Shown here piece after piece: positions 6,897 to 16,823 of a stretch of DNA of 64,000 nucleotides (positions are counted from its first letter, which is position 1; each line of letters opens with the position of its first letter). The notes under the pieces are model-generated. The model was not told the DNA's origin. It ran no database searches and was given only the letters and a program-made list of their open reading frames with translations. The stretch is taken from positions 1 through 64,000 of the forward strand of contig VGXC01000004.1 of the NCBI GenBank assembly GCA_016873495.1, read 5' to 3'. The translations under genes and the position numbers were made by a program. The stretch comes from Nitrospira sp. Lineage in GTDB: Bacteria; Nitrospirota; Nitrospiria; Nitrospirales; Nitrospiraceae.

Positions 6897-9721
6897 TCTC
6901 GTTTCCCCTGCGCATGGCGTGGCGGGAGACGCGCGCCGCCTGGCGCCACTTCCTCTATTTCTTCGCCTGCATCGCCGTGGGCGTGGCGGCCCTGGTCGGC
7001 GTGGCCCTGTTCGGCGTCAATGTCGAGCGGGCCGTGTCGAAGGAGGCCAGGAGCCTGATGGCGGGCGATCTCGAAGTGCGGACCTCGCGCCGGATGAGTC
7101 AGGCCGGCGAAGATCTGCTCAAGTCGCTGGGCGCGCGCGGCATCGAGACGACGCACGTGAGTGAACTGGTGGGTATGGCGTCGGTGCCCGCCGTCACCTC
7201 GCCCGTTGCCCCCGGGCTGCGCGCCGTGGCGCAAGCCTCGCAGATCGTCGAACTCAAAGCCGTCGAGACCGGCTATCCCTTCTATGGGACGCTCAAGGTC
7301 GAACCGAACGTGCCACTTCAAGACTTGCTGCACCCGCCGACCGGAGTCTGTCCCTCTGTCCAGCCTATCGCCCCTCAGCCGGTCCCTCAAGCCGCGACCC
7401 AGAAGAGAAAACGGTCGAGAAAGAAAGCCGCGGAAATCGTCGCACCGCCTGCGCCGGCTTCCTGCCATGGCATGGTGGTCCAGGACACGCTCCTGATTCG
7501 TATGGGGCTCAAAGTGGGCGATCAGCTCAAGGTTGGAGAGGCGACGTTTACGATTACCGGACTTGTGCGCAAGGAGCCGGATCGGACAGCAGGGGCGTTC
7601 AGCTTGGGGCCGCGGGTGTTCATTTCGCGCGAGGGTTTGGCCGGGACCGACCTCATCAAGCCGGGCAGCCGCGTCCGCGAACGGTACCTCCTGCGCGTCC
7701 CCGCCTCGATGCCGGTGACGTCGTTGCTGCATGAACTGCGGGGGCGGTTGGCGTCGGAATCCGCCCGGGTAGTTCCCTTTCAAGATGCGCAGCCGCAGCT
7801 CCGCGGGTTTCTCGATCAACTGACCCGGTACTTGGGACTGGTCGGCTTGACCGCGCTCTTCGTGGGAGGGATCGGCGTGGCCAGCACGATGCAAGCCTTC
7901 TTGCGCGAGAAGCTCCAGACGATCGCCATCCTCAAGACGGTGGGGGCCGAGTCGGGGACGATCCTGCACACGTATCTGACGCAGGCCTTCCTGCTTAGTC
8001 TGGTCGGAAGCCTGGCCGGATTGGCCTTGGGCGTCGCCATGCAACAGGCCCTGCCCGCCATCTTGTCCAGCTTTCTGCCCCTCGACACCATCGACGTGCC
8101 TGCCGGCTTGTCACGCGCATCGTCGCTCCCTCTGGTCAAGGGCCTGGCCATGGGACTTCTGACCACGCTGCTCTTTGCCCTCTGGCCGTTGCTGGGCATC
8201 CGCGACATCCGTCCGGCCTTGATCTTTCGGCGCGATGTGACGCAACCGGCCGACGCCTCTGCTCCGGGCCGGGGGAACCGGATGTACCTCGGCCTGTTGC
8301 AGCCAGCCGCCTGGCGGCAAGGGCTGCGAGGCTTGGATCCCTTGCGTGTGGCGATGGCAACGGGCATCCTTCTCTGTCTGGCGGGGCTCTCCATCTGGCA
8401 GGCCGGGAATCTGAACGTGGGGCTGATTTTCGTCGGCGCCTTGATAGTCGCCGTCTGTCTCCTGCGGCTGACCGCATTGTTGCTGGTGCGAAGCCTCCGG
8501 TCTGTCTCCAGGGTCCGATCGCTGACCCTCCGCTACGCGGTCGGCAATCTGCACCGGCCGGGGAATCAAGCGGCCGGGGTCATGGTGTCCATCGGGATTG
8601 GCGTCATGGTCATCGTGACGGTCTCGTTATTGGAGCGGGCCCTGGTGGACCAGGTGGGCGAGCAGCGGCCCAAGGACTCCCCCTCCTTCTTTTTCATCGA
8701 CATCCAGCCGGATCAGAAGGACTCGTTCCTGGCCATGATGCGGCAACGGATGCCGGCCGCGAGGGTCGAAGCCACGCCGCTCGTCCGTTCCCGGCTCTAT
8801 GCGGTGAACGGCCGGCTGGTTGAAACGGAAGAGGCAATGGAACAGCGGCTACCCGCCGACTCGGATGAGGCCAGGCGCGAGAAGGAGAAGCAGGCACGCA
8901 AGACCTGGTATTTTACGCGGGAATATGTGCTCACGCAAGGGGAGGCGTTGCCGAAGGACAACCGGATCATCAAGGGGACCTGGTGGCAGCCGGGCGAACG
9001 TCCGGCCAAACCATTGGTCTCGATGGAAGAGGATGCGGCCAAGCATCTAGGGCTGGACCTCGGCAGCACAGTGACGCTCGACATCCAGGGCTCGACGTTG
9101 GAGGCCAGCGTAAGCAGCATCCGGCAGGTCGAATGGGGTAATTTCTCGACGAACTTCTACATGATCCTCTCCCCCGGGGCGCTGGATGGAGCGCCGATGA
9201 CCTATGTGGCGACGATCAAGGTGTCGCCGGAGGAAGAAGTCCCGCTCCAGCAGGCGGTCGTCGCGGCTTTCCCGAACGTGACCGCCATCAACATCGGCGA
9301 CGCGCTGGAGAGCCTGGCGCGCATTCTCGAACGGCTGGCGGTGGCGATGCGGGCGGTGGCGCTGTTTTGTGTGCTGACCGGAGGGATCGTCATGGGCGCC
9401 GCCCTGGCGGCGACGCGCTACCGGCGGCTGTACGAGTCGGTGATCCTGAAGGCCTTGGGGGCGACCCGCGGACTGATCGCGCAGGCGTTTGCGATCGAAT
9501 ATGTCCTGCTCGGCTCCGTGGCCGGTGTCATCGGCTTGCTCCTCTCCACGGGACTCTCCTGGGCCCTGCTCTATTTCATCTTCGACCTGCCCTGGCACCT
9601 CCACCCGGACATTCTCGCAGCCGGCTTCGTCCTGACCCTGCTGCTCACCTTGGCCGTCGGCTTCTTAAGCACGTTCAGATTGCTGGGGCAGAGGCCCCTC
9701 ACGGTCCTGCGACATGAGTGA
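6893..9721 (+). CDS. ABC transporter permease (YbbP-like, duplicated FtsX domains)
   Basis: A 942-residue membrane protein with a GTG start overlapping the ATPase stop. An N-terminal helix (about 20-44) is followed by a large periplasmic MacB-type domain, a first FtsX bundle (about 310-440), further helices near 485-530, a second periplasmic domain and a final FtsX bundle (about 815-935). This is the ten-helix layout of YbbP-type permeases. Two charged low-complexity inserts stand out: about residues 150-190 (Pro/Gln then Lys/Arg rich) and about 640-670 (Glu/Lys/Arg rich). Both lie in periplasmic domains and look lineage specific. Probably exports or extracts a lipid- or lipoprotein-like substrate; inference. 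Confidence 0.88.
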   Translation: MISFPLRMAWRETRAAWRHFLYFFACIAVGVAALVGVALFGVNVERAVSKEARSLMAGDLEVRTSRRMSQAGEDLLKSLGARGIETTHVSELVGMASVPAVTSPVAPGLRAVAQASQIVELKAVETGYPFYGTLKVEPNVPLQDLLHPPTGVCPSVQPIAPQPVPQAATQKRKRSRKKAAEIVAPPAPASCHGMVVQDTLLIRMGLKVGDQLKVGEATFTITGLVRKEPDRTAGAFSLGPRVFISREGLAGTDLIKPGSRVRERYLLRVPASMPVTSLLHELRGRLASESARVVPFQDAQPQLRGFLDQLTRYLGLVGLTALFVGGIGVASTMQAFLREKLQTIAILKTVGAESGTILHTYLTQAFLLSLVGSLAGLALGVAMQQALPAILSSFLPLDTIDVPAGLSRASSLPLVKGLAMGLLTTLLFALWPLLGIRDIRPALIFRRDVTQPADASAPGRGNRMYLGLLQPAAWRQGLRGLDPLRVAMATGILLCLAGLSIWQAGNLNVGLIFVGALIVAVCLLRLTALLLVRSLRSVSRVRSLTLRYAVGNLHRPGNQAAGVMVSIGIGVMVIVTVSLLERALVDQVGEQRPKDSPSFFFIDIQPDQKDSFLAMMRQRMPAARVEATPLVRSRLYAVNGRLVETEEAMEQRLPADSDEARREKEKQARKTWYFTREYVLTQGEALPKDNRIIKGTWWQPGERPAKPLVSMEEDAAKHLGLDLGSTVTLDIQGSTLEASVSSIRQVEWGNFSTNFYMILSPGALDGAPMTYVATIKVSPEEEVPLQQAVVAAFPNVTAINIGDALESLARILERLAVAMRAVALFCVLTGGIVMGAALAATRYRRLYESVILKALGATRGLIAQAFAIEYVLLGSVAGVIGLLLSTGLSWALLYFIFDLPWHLHPDILAAGFVLTLLLTLAVGFLSTFRLLGQRPLTVLRHE

Positions 9722-9738
9722 CACGTGATGGGGATATG

Positions 9739-12285
9739 TCAGTGGTATCGTGAAAGTGAGTCTCCATCTCGCGTCCGCAGCGTCACCGCGATCCGGAGCT
9801 GTTCGAGGTATTGGTCCAGCGTCTTACCGCCCAGGTCGATCTTCCGATCGGCGATGAAGCGGTGGACATCCTGCTCCAGTTCCGGCGTGGCCAGCCCGAC
9901 AATCCCTTCCAACATCCTACGCAGCCCTTGCTTCGGGAACTGTTGGTCCATCCGCTCCCAGTTCGTCTTGACGAAATCCCAGGCCAACTCGCGACCGTAG
10001 ACGTTCGTCAACACCAAGCGAATGATGAAGGGCGCGTCCTGCGTGCGAATTTCGCCGCTGAGCGAACGGGCCAATGTCTGTTCCAGCAACGGCGCCGGTT
10101 TGAACGAAGCCAGTGCGTAGAGGTAGCGCCGTTCTTCTTGCGGCGTTGCCGCCTTGTGGAAGCGTGAGAGGAAGTCATCATAGCGGGCCGTGTCGCCGAC
10201 ATGAGCCAGGATGGCGATGAGGCTGGGCAGCAGGTTTTGGTCCACCGCCGTCGGCTGCGCGAGCGAGGTTGCATAGAGTTCCGAGGCCCGGCTCTGCACC
10301 GCCGGATCGTTGCCGACGGTGCCGACCGCTCGCAGCAGGTCGGCGCGCAGTTGCTTGGTCAGCTCGCTCTCCCCCGGCTGCGGCTCCCAGCCGAGCTCCG
10401 CGATCGATTGGCCGACCCGGTCCCGCACGAGCGATTCCAGCTTTGGCCGGTCGGCCGGTTGGATGATCCGGTTCAACAGGTGGAACGAGTCGATGAGCAC
10501 CGCCCAGACGTTTTTGTCCCGCTCGCCTCGGAACCGGGCGGTCAGGTCCAGGTAGTCGGGGAGGGGCATCAGCCCGGCGACGGTCGCGGCCCAGGCATCG
10601 TTGACCAGGTTGAACCGTTCGATTGCCGCCAGTTGCTCCGGCGCCTGGAGCAAGCGCGCGAGCAGATCCGGCGCATAGCGCACCCGGTAGAATCCGTGCC
10701 CCCCTTCGTTGACCAGGACCGACTCGAAGCCGGGCGGGAGGTCGAGGTGTGTGTCCGCGTCCGTCAACAGCAGGCGATGGGTCTGACGCTGCCCGTTCGT
10801 GACGAGACGGATTTGGAGCGGTACCTGCCATCTTCTGGGGGCGGATGCGGCGTCCGGCTCCGGGTCGGCGAGATAGGTAAAGTGCCGTTGCGTCAAGCGC
10901 AGCCGCGTCCCGTCGAGCGTGACGCTGATCAAGGGATAGCCGGGCTGGAAGATCCACCCGTCCATGAGATCGGGGATCGGTCGTTGGGCCGCCTGCCCCA
11001 GCGCAATCCAGAGATCGCCCGTGTCGGCGTTATTGTAGGCATGGGCGCGTAGGTACCGGCGGACGCCCTCGCGGAAGACGTCGGGGCCGATGTGCTGCTC
11101 CAGCATGCGCAGGACCGACGCGCCTTTTTCATAGGTCAGCACGTCGAACATGGCGTCCGCGTCTTTGGGCGCGCGGACCGGATATTCGATGGGCCGGGAG
11201 CTGCGCAACCCGTCCACGGCAAAGGCCGCGGCGCGCGAGACGCTGAAGGTGGTCCACCGCTGCCACTTCGGCTTCCAGGCATCCACGGCCAGCACTTCCA
11301 TGAAGGTGGCGAAGGCTTCGTTGAGCCAGAGGCCGTTCCACCAGGCCATGGTGACCAGATCGCCGAACCACATGTGGGCGTTCTCGTGCGCCACGACATC
11401 GGCGATCCGTTCCAGCTCCGTGTGTGTGGCGGCCTGTTCGTTGACCAGCAGGGCCGTCTCGCGGAAGGTGATGGCGCCGAGATTTTCCATCGCGCCGGAG
11501 GCGAAGTCCGGGATGGCCAGGAGGTCCAGTTTGTCGCCCGGATAGGGGAGGCCGTAGTAGTCCTCGAAGAAACCGAGTGAGAAGGAGCCGATTTCACGGC
11601 CGAAGGGCGCGAGGTGTTGCTTGCCCGGCACGGACCAGACGCGCAGCTGGGTGGCGCCGATGGCCACTGGTTCCGAGGCCTCCAGCTCGCCCACGACAAA
11701 CGCGACCAGGTAGGTGGACATGGCAATCGTGTCGGCGAAGCGCAGCACCTTCTTCCCGCCCTCGCGCATTTCGGACAGGACCCTGGCGTTCGAGACGGCG
11801 GTCAAAGTCGGATCGATCACGAGGGTTGTGGAGAAGACGGCCTTGAAGTCCGGTTCGTCCCAGCAGGGAAAGGCGCGTCTGGCGTCGGTGGCTTCGAACT
11901 GCGTGGCGGCCAGGGGCTTGGTCCGGCCGGCCTGGTCCTGGTAGGTGCTGCGGTAGAACCCGCGCAGCTTGTCGTTGAGGGTGCCCTTGAACGCGAGGCG
12001 CAGCTTCCAGACGCCCGGGGGGATGGCTTGGGAAAATGTGAGCCGGCACCGTTCCGCCCGTTCGTCCGGCTCGATGCGTCCGGCCAGCGCCGGGCCTGAG
12101 TCCTGCGCGATCTGCGCCTCCGTGATCTCCAGCTCGACGGCATTGAGCAGGAGTTCGGCCGTCGGCTCCTTGACCGTGACCGTCACCGTCTCGTTGCCGG
12201 CAAAGGTGAAGGCCGCAAGGTCCGGTTCCAGGCGGAGGTCGTAGCGGGTCGGCATAACATGGCGCGGCAAGCGATACTGGTCCAC
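9739..12285 (-). CDS. M1 family zinc aminopeptidase
   Basis: An 848-residue gluzincin aminopeptidase related to PepN and puromycin-sensitive enzymes. The exopeptidase motif GAMEN is at 264-268, and the zinc site HENAH (300-304) with E323 of NEAFA completes HExxH-x18-E. The C-terminal half is an ERAP1-like helical domain. It cleaves N-terminal residues from peptides in the cytoplasm; no signal peptide is seen. The start is a GTG at 12285 with AAAGGA upstream and the family-typical VDQYRLP opening; an ATG at 12405 would add 40 residues without a ribosome site. Its stop lies 17 bases from the end of the convergent ABC permease. Confidence 0.92.
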   Translation of the reverse strand: MDQYRLPRHVMPTRYDLRLEPDLAAFTFAGNETVTVTVKEPTAELLLNAVELEITEAQIAQDSGPALAGRIEPDERAERCRLTFSQAIPPGVWKLRLAFKGTLNDKLRGFYRSTYQDQAGRTKPLAATQFEATDARRAFPCWDEPDFKAVFSTTLVIDPTLTAVSNARVLSEMREGGKKVLRFADTIAMSTYLVAFVVGELEASEPVAIGATQLRVWSVPGKQHLAPFGREIGSFSLGFFEDYYGLPYPGDKLDLLAIPDFASGAMENLGAITFRETALLVNEQAATHTELERIADVVAHENAHMWFGDLVTMAWWNGLWLNEAFATFMEVLAVDAWKPKWQRWTTFSVSRAAAFAVDGLRSSRPIEYPVRAPKDADAMFDVLTYEKGASVLRMLEQHIGPDVFREGVRRYLRAHAYNNADTGDLWIALGQAAQRPIPDLMDGWIFQPGYPLISVTLDGTRLRLTQRHFTYLADPEPDAASAPRRWQVPLQIRLVTNGQRQTHRLLLTDADTHLDLPPGFESVLVNEGGHGFYRVRYAPDLLARLLQAPEQLAAIERFNLVNDAWAATVAGLMPLPDYLDLTARFRGERDKNVWAVLIDSFHLLNRIIQPADRPKLESLVRDRVGQSIAELGWEPQPGESELTKQLRADLLRAVGTVGNDPAVQSRASELYATSLAQPTAVDQNLLPSLIAILAHVGDTARYDDFLSRFHKAATPQEERRYLYALASFKPAPLLEQTLARSLSGEIRTQDAPFIIRLVLTNVYGRELAWDFVKTNWERMDQQFPKQGLRRMLEGIVGLATPELEQDVHRFIADRKIDLGGKTLDQYLEQLRIAVTLRTRDGDSLSRYH

Positions 12286-12542
12286 GGGATTCCTTTCTTC
12301 TGCCTGCAGGGATAGCGGCAACGGCTCGCCTGGTTCTCCCTGGGGCCGTCCGATGAGAAACGACTGGGCCTCCGCTCCAGACAATGTACCAACAAGCCGG
12401 CCCATCCGAGCCTGATGATCGATGTGGCGATCGCGGAATGCGAAGCGAGCGCGCGACGGCGGGTGATGGATCGGTGCAGGAGAGAGGGCTTGCTTAGCAA
12501 GCCGGCGATCCGCTCAAGCATCCTGCGCTCCGGCGGCCGGGG

Positions 12543-13259
12543 TTACCCTTTCTCTGCTTGCCGAACCTCGACTCCTTGTTGGGTCCCCACGATCAGGATA
12601 TCCGTCCGGCCTACGAACAGTCCCGTTTCGACCACGCCGGGAATCTCGTTGAGCTTGGTTTCGAATCCGGCCGGATCGTCGATGCGCGGGACATGCAAAT
12701 CCAGAATGTAATTCCCCGCCTCGGTCTTGAAGGGCTGGCCGCCTTTTTCTCGAATCACGACCTTGCCCCCGTACCCGAACGTATCGCTGACCGTCTGGAT
12801 TTGACGTTCCGTGCTGCGCCAACCGAAGACCGCCACCTCGATGGGTAGGGGAAAGTCGCCGCCCAGGGCCGGTACGCGTTTGGACGCGTCCACCACGACG
12901 ATAAATTGCCGGGCGGCGGCCGCGACGATCTTTTCCCGCAGCAAGGCGCCCCCGCCGCCCTTGATCAAGTTGAGCTGGGGGTCCACCTGGTCCGCTCCGT
13001 CGATGGCCACGTCGATCTGCCAGGCTTCGTCGTGGTTCAGGAGCGCGATCCCCTGGCGCTTGGCCAGCTCGGCTGTCTCGGTGGAGGTAGGCACCCCCTT
13101 GATGGCCAGACCGGCCCTGACTTTTTCTCCCAGTGTCAGTACCACGTACTTGGCGGTGGAGCCAGTGCCCAGCCCGACGATTTGTCCATGGCGGACGTAC
13201 CCGACGGCCGCCTCGGCTGCCCGGCGTTTGAGCTGTTCGGCTTGCTCGGAGGTCGTCAT
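12543..13259 (-). CDS. rpiA: Ribose-5-phosphate isomerase A
   Basis: A 238-residue RpiA, the usual length. It interconverts ribose-5-phosphate and ribulose-5-phosphate in the pentose phosphate pathway. Visible family motifs: GLGTGSTAKY (phosphate-binding loop), DGADQVD with catalytic-site acidic residues, LIKGGGGALLREK with the catalytic lysine region, and VDASK. The ATG at 13259 overlaps the glk stop in ATGA, so it is coupled to glk and is the last gene of the pgi-pgl-glk-rpiA operon on the minus strand. Confidence 0.96.
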   Translation of the reverse strand: MTTSEQAEQLKRRAAEAAVGYVRHGQIVGLGTGSTAKYVVLTLGEKVRAGLAIKGVPTSTETAELAKRQGIALLNHDEAWQIDVAIDGADQVDPQLNLIKGGGGALLREKIVAAAARQFIVVVDASKRVPALGGDFPLPIEVAVFGWRSTERQIQTVSDTFGYGGKVVIREKGGQPFKTEAGNYILDLHVPRIDDPAGFETKLNEIPGVVETGLFVGRTDILIVGTQQGVEVRQAEKG

Positions 13260-14332
13260 GCAGCCTGGGGGTGCCGTAACCGGGCCGCCACCGAAGCGGC
13301 GCCCAGCAGCGCGGTCTTGGGGTTCATGATCACGCGCACGGGAATCGAGTTGAGCAGGGTCTTGTACCGGCCCTTGGCGCTGAAAGCGCGCATGAAGGTT
13401 CCGTCCTTCAGCTTGGGAATCAGCTTGGGCGCAATCCCTCCGCCGACATAGAGACCGTTCAAGGCCAGGGCCTTCAAGGCCAGGTTCCCCGCCTCCGCCC
13501 CATAGATGGAGGCGAACATGTCCAGCGCCTGCTGGCATAATTCCGATTGGCCGGCCAGCCCCACCTCGGCGATTACGGCCGCCGGGTCGCCGACCTTGAT
13601 CCGCTCCGCGAGCCACGTCGGTTCGTTGCGTTTGGTGTCGCGCAGAAATTCATAGATCGCATGCAGTCCGGCTCCTGACAACACCCGCTCGTAACTTACG
13701 TGCAGGTAGCTGCTGCGCAGATGGCGGAGCAGATCGATCTCCAGATCGCTCGTCGGCGCGAAGGACGCATGCCCTCCCTCTGATGGCATGGGATGGTATG
13801 CGGCGCCGTCTCCATAGAGGATGGCTTCGCCGAGACCTGTGCCGGCGGCGATGAGCGCCATCGCCGCCGCGGGCTGAACCGGGCGCGCCGCGCCCGCATT
13901 CAATACCACGAACTCGTCCGGTCGCAGGACCAGCAGTCCGTAGGCCGTGGCTTCCAGGTCGTTCAGGAGCCGGACTTGTCCGACCTTAAGGTATGTGGCC
14001 AGGGCCGTTCCATCCACGACCCAGGGGAGATTCGTGGTCTTGCAGCGGTTCTCGATGATCGGGCCCGCGACCCCGAAGCAGGCGGCGTCGATGATAGTCG
14101 GTTCTTCTTGAGCGGGTGGAGGGGATTCGGCTGCCTCGATGGCCGGCTCATCTTCCGTGGGAGCAGGAGCCGGCGGCTCCGGTGGTTTCAGGAACTCGTC
14201 GATGACTTCCTCTAGCGACTTGAAGTCGGCGCTGGCGAACGTCCGTTCCCGTACCGGTTCGACCCGCTCGTCCTTCCAGTCGAAGAGCGCTAAGATGGTT
14301 TTTGTTCCACCGATGTCGCCTGCCAGTATCAT
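13256..14332 (-). CDS. glk: Glucokinase
   Basis: A 358-residue bacterial glucokinase (Glk/ROK-ASKHA fold). The phosphate-1 motif AGDIGGTKT is at 4-12, followed by LLNDLEATAYG (catalytic Asp region) and AAGTGLGEA (adenosine motif). It phosphorylates glucose to glucose-6-phosphate, feeding pgi and pgl next door. It is longer than typical Glk (about 320) because of a Pro/Glu/Ala-rich insert at about residues 50-78. The insert interrupts the N-terminal lobe before CFGVAGP. The start ATG is one base from the pgl stop at 14333 on the minus strand, so it is tightly coupled. Confidence 0.92.
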   Translation of the reverse strand: MILAGDIGGTKTILALFDWKDERVEPVRERTFASADFKSLEEVIDEFLKPPEPPAPAPTEDEPAIEAAESPPPAQEEPTIIDAACFGVAGPIIENRCKTTNLPWVVDGTALATYLKVGQVRLLNDLEATAYGLLVLRPDEFVVLNAGAARPVQPAAAMALIAAGTGLGEAILYGDGAAYHPMPSEGGHASFAPTSDLEIDLLRHLRSSYLHVSYERVLSGAGLHAIYEFLRDTKRNEPTWLAERIKVGDPAAVIAEVGLAGQSELCQQALDMFASIYGAEAGNLALKALALNGLYVGGGIAPKLIPKLKDGTFMRAFSAKGRYKTLLNSIPVRVIMNPKTALLGAASVAARLRHPQAA

Positions 14333-15121
14333 TTACTCCTCATGCGAGACCAGCCCTTGCTTCGATAGGGCCAACTCCGATGCGGCGGCCTGATCCAGAA
14401 ACCAGATCAGCCGTCCTTGTTCGGGGTGGATCAATTGGGCCGGAGGCCGGGTGCGGTCCGGCTCCCGCCCTTCCAGAACTTGCTTGACGACGGAAGCCTT
14501 GCTGCCCCCGCTCACCAGAAATACCACGGTCTGGGCCTGATTGACTATGGGAATGGTGAGGGTCAACCGTGGCGCGACCCCCTTCGGGGACCGGTTGGGC
14601 ACGACCAGGCGGATCCGTTCGTGCAAGGCCTCCGTCCCGGGGAACAGCGATGCGGTATGGCCGTCTTCTCCCAGGCCCAACAAGATCAGATCAAAGCGGG
14701 GCCGGGCCGGAGGCTTCGTGCCAAACTGTCTGTGAAGCACCGTCTCGTACTCGCGCGCCGCCTGGTCCTGATCCTTCGCCTCGCCGTGCATCCGAAAGAT
14801 CCGGTCCTGCTTGATCGCGAGCGGGCGAAAGAGCGTGGCGTCGGCCATGCCGAAGTTGCTTTCCGGATGGTCCGGCGGCACACAGCGTTCGTCCCCGAAA
14901 AAAAAATCCACCTGCGTCCAATCCAATTGCCTTGCCAGTCCTGGCGCAGCGAGTGCGCGATACAAGGCTGATGGCGTAGATCCGCCGGACAAGGCGACGC
15001 GAAACCGCCCGCTGGCCTGGATCGCTTGTTTGCCCAGCCAAACGAACAGGTCCGCCGCCTCAGCGGCCACCTCCTCGCTGTTCTCGATGATGCGCAGCTC
15101 CGGGCCGGCGCGCATCGTCAT
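14333..15121 (-). CDS. pgl: 6-phosphogluconolactonase
   Basis: A 262-residue Pgl (DevB/SOL family). It hydrolyses 6-phosphoglucono-delta-lactone to 6-phosphogluconate in the oxidative pentose phosphate pathway. The motifs VALSGGSTP, FFGDERCVPPDHPESN and LILLGLGEDGHTASLFPG are all present, including the catalytic HTASLFP segment. It sits between pgi and glk on the minus strand, immediately abutting glk. No glucose-6-phosphate dehydrogenase or 6-phosphogluconate dehydrogenase lies in the window, so the rest of the oxidative branch must be elsewhere. Confidence 0.95.
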   Translation of the reverse strand: MTMRAGPELRIIENSEEVAAEAADLFVWLGKQAIQASGRFRVALSGGSTPSALYRALAAPGLARQLDWTQVDFFFGDERCVPPDHPESNFGMADATLFRPLAIKQDRIFRMHGEAKDQDQAAREYETVLHRQFGTKPPARPRFDLILLGLGEDGHTASLFPGTEALHERIRLVVPNRSPKGVAPRLTLTIPIVNQAQTVVFLVSGGSKASVVKQVLEGREPDRTRPPAQLIHPEQGRLIWFLDQAAASELALSKQGLVSHEE

Positions 15122-15134
15122 CGTATGGATCCGG

Positions 15135-16823
15135 TCATCGTTTGGCGGTTCGCTTCATTGGTTTTTTCGTGGCGCGTTTCTTTTTCGTAGCCTTGGGGCG
15201 CCCCGGCTTGCGCAGCAACGCCCCAATCGCGGTCAATCCCTGTTTCCCGAGCTCGATATGCACGACCGGACACTGGTGCGTCTGGAGGGATTGGAAATCT
15301 CCGATGGCCTGCGCCTGAGCGAGGGTGCCGAAGGTATAGGGTTTCTCAGGCACAGGGACGTCCGGGACCATGTGCTCCATCAGTTGCAGGAACAGGCCCG
15401 CGTTCGGCCCGCCCTTGTGCAACTGGCCGGTGGAATGGAGGTAGCGGGGTCCGTAGCCGGCCGTCGTGGGCAGATGGTGTCGAACCAGCAGGGTCTTGCG
15501 GAGCGCCTTGATCGCCTGGTCCGCTTTCGAAGAAAACCGGAGATAGGCCAGGATCGCCAGGTACTTTCCCGGCGTTGCCCTGGCCAGCAAGTCCGCCAGG
15601 GTCCCGGTCGGAACAGCAGGCAGGGCGCCCCGGAGTTTGACTTCGTCCAGGATCCGGCTCGTGTTTTCCTTGCTCTCCTGCACGTTGGGTTGATCGAAGG
15701 GATGGATGCCGAGGATTCGGCCAGCGATGGCGGTGGCGAATTCCCAGCGAAAAAACTCGGCGGCCAGATCGTAGCGGTCGCGCAGGGTGAGCCGTACCAC
15801 CGGCTGACCGGCCCGCTCCAAGGCCTTCACATGGCGGTCCGTGAGGGTATTGGCGTCACCGTTGAGCCTGAGGTAGACGAAGAGACGGTCGCGGCCGTAT
15901 GCGGCCGGCGGGGCCAACGGCTCCTCTGCGATCGGGATCAGGCCCGTCCCTTCTTTCCCCGTGCTCTCGGCCAACAATTGTTCCGCCCAGAGGCCGAACG
16001 ATTTGACCTTCGGCGATGCGATGAGCGTGACCTTGTCCCGTCCCGATCGTCCGAGGGTGCCCATGACCGCGCCGAGCAAGGCGCCGGGATTGAACGACGG
16101 GGCGACGGTCATGCCGCAGGCCGTGGCCATATCATCGCCGCGCCCCAGGAGGGTAGTGAGGTCGAGGCCGATCAGCGCGGCCGGCACCAGGCCGAAGAGC
16201 GAGAGCACGGAATACCGGCCTCCGATATCAGGAGGATTCACGAACGTCGTCCTGAACTGCTGAGCCTGGGCCATGGCCGCAAGTCCGGTGCCCGGATCCG
16301 TCACCGCGATGAACTGCGCGCCGCCGCGGTTGCTTTTGGTCTTGGCGACCAGGGCTCGGAAATGGGCGTAGAGGGACATCACTTCGATCGTGCCGCCGGA
16401 CTTACTGGCCAGGATGAACAGGGTCTTTGCCGGTCGGATGGCCTGGGTGACGGCCCGAACGAGGCCCGGCACCGTCGAATCCAGCACGTGGAGGCGGGGA
16501 AAGCCACGGGCGGATCCGAAAGTGCAGCGGAGCACCTCCGGGCCCAGACTGCTGCCACCCATGCCGAGCAGCACGACATCGGTGACGCCTTCCGCGCGAA
16601 GCTCCCGGGCCAAACCGGTCAAGTAGGGCAGCTGGGTCCGCATTTCCTCGATCACGGTGAGCCAGCCGAGACGGTTGGAAATTTCCCGCGGGTCGTCCTT
16701 CCAGAGCCGATGGTCTTTCGCCCAGAGTCGGGGAATGACGTGGGCCGACACCATGTCCTCCAGGGCCGCATCGACGGCCGCTTGCAAAGCTCCGAGCTTG
16801 ACACTGATCCTGCTGTTGTCCAT
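15135..16823 (-). CDS. pgi: Glucose-6-phosphate isomerase
   Basis: A 562-residue phosphoglucose isomerase. Motifs: LLGMGGSSLGPEVL and SKSGGTIE in the first SIS domain, ending in a Lys/Arg-rich tail (PKATKKKRATKKP). It interconverts glucose-6-phosphate and fructose-6-phosphate. The length and motif layout resemble the isomerase module that in some bacteria is fused to transaldolase; here it stands alone. The start ATG at 16823 has AAAGGGG upstream; the frame is open to 16928. It heads the operon pgi-pgl-glk-rpiA. The basic tail is unusual for this enzyme and has no obvious role. Confidence 0.93.
   Translation of the reverse strand: MDNSRISVKLGALQAAVDAALEDMVSAHVIPRLWAKDHRLWKDDPREISNRLGWLTVIEEMRTQLPYLTGLARELRAEGVTDVVLLGMGGSSLGPEVLRCTFGSARGFPRLHVLDSTVPGLVRAVTQAIRPAKTLFILASKSGGTIEVMSLYAHFRALVAKTKSNRGGAQFIAVTDPGTGLAAMAQAQQFRTTFVNPPDIGGRYSVLSLFGLVPAALIGLDLTTLLGRGDDMATACGMTVAPSFNPGALLGAVMGTLGRSGRDKVTLIASPKVKSFGLWAEQLLAESTGKEGTGLIPIAEEPLAPPAAYGRDRLFVYLRLNGDANTLTDRHVKALERAGQPVVRLTLRDRYDLAAEFFRWEFATAIAGRILGIHPFDQPNVQESKENTSRILDEVKLRGALPAVPTGTLADLLARATPGKYLAILAYLRFSSKADQAIKALRKTLLVRHHLPTTAGYGPRYLHSTGQLHKGGPNAGLFLQLMEHMVPDVPVPEKPYTFGTLAQAQAIGDFQSLQTHQCPVVHIELGKQGLTAIGALLRKPGRPKATKKKRATKKPMKRTAKR

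Noticed and set aside
12487-12503. GGCTTGC-TTA-GCAAGCC hairpin as a terminator
   Set aside because: A perfect 7-bp stem, but no T-run follows on either strand and it lies in a region that may be the M1 peptidase leader.
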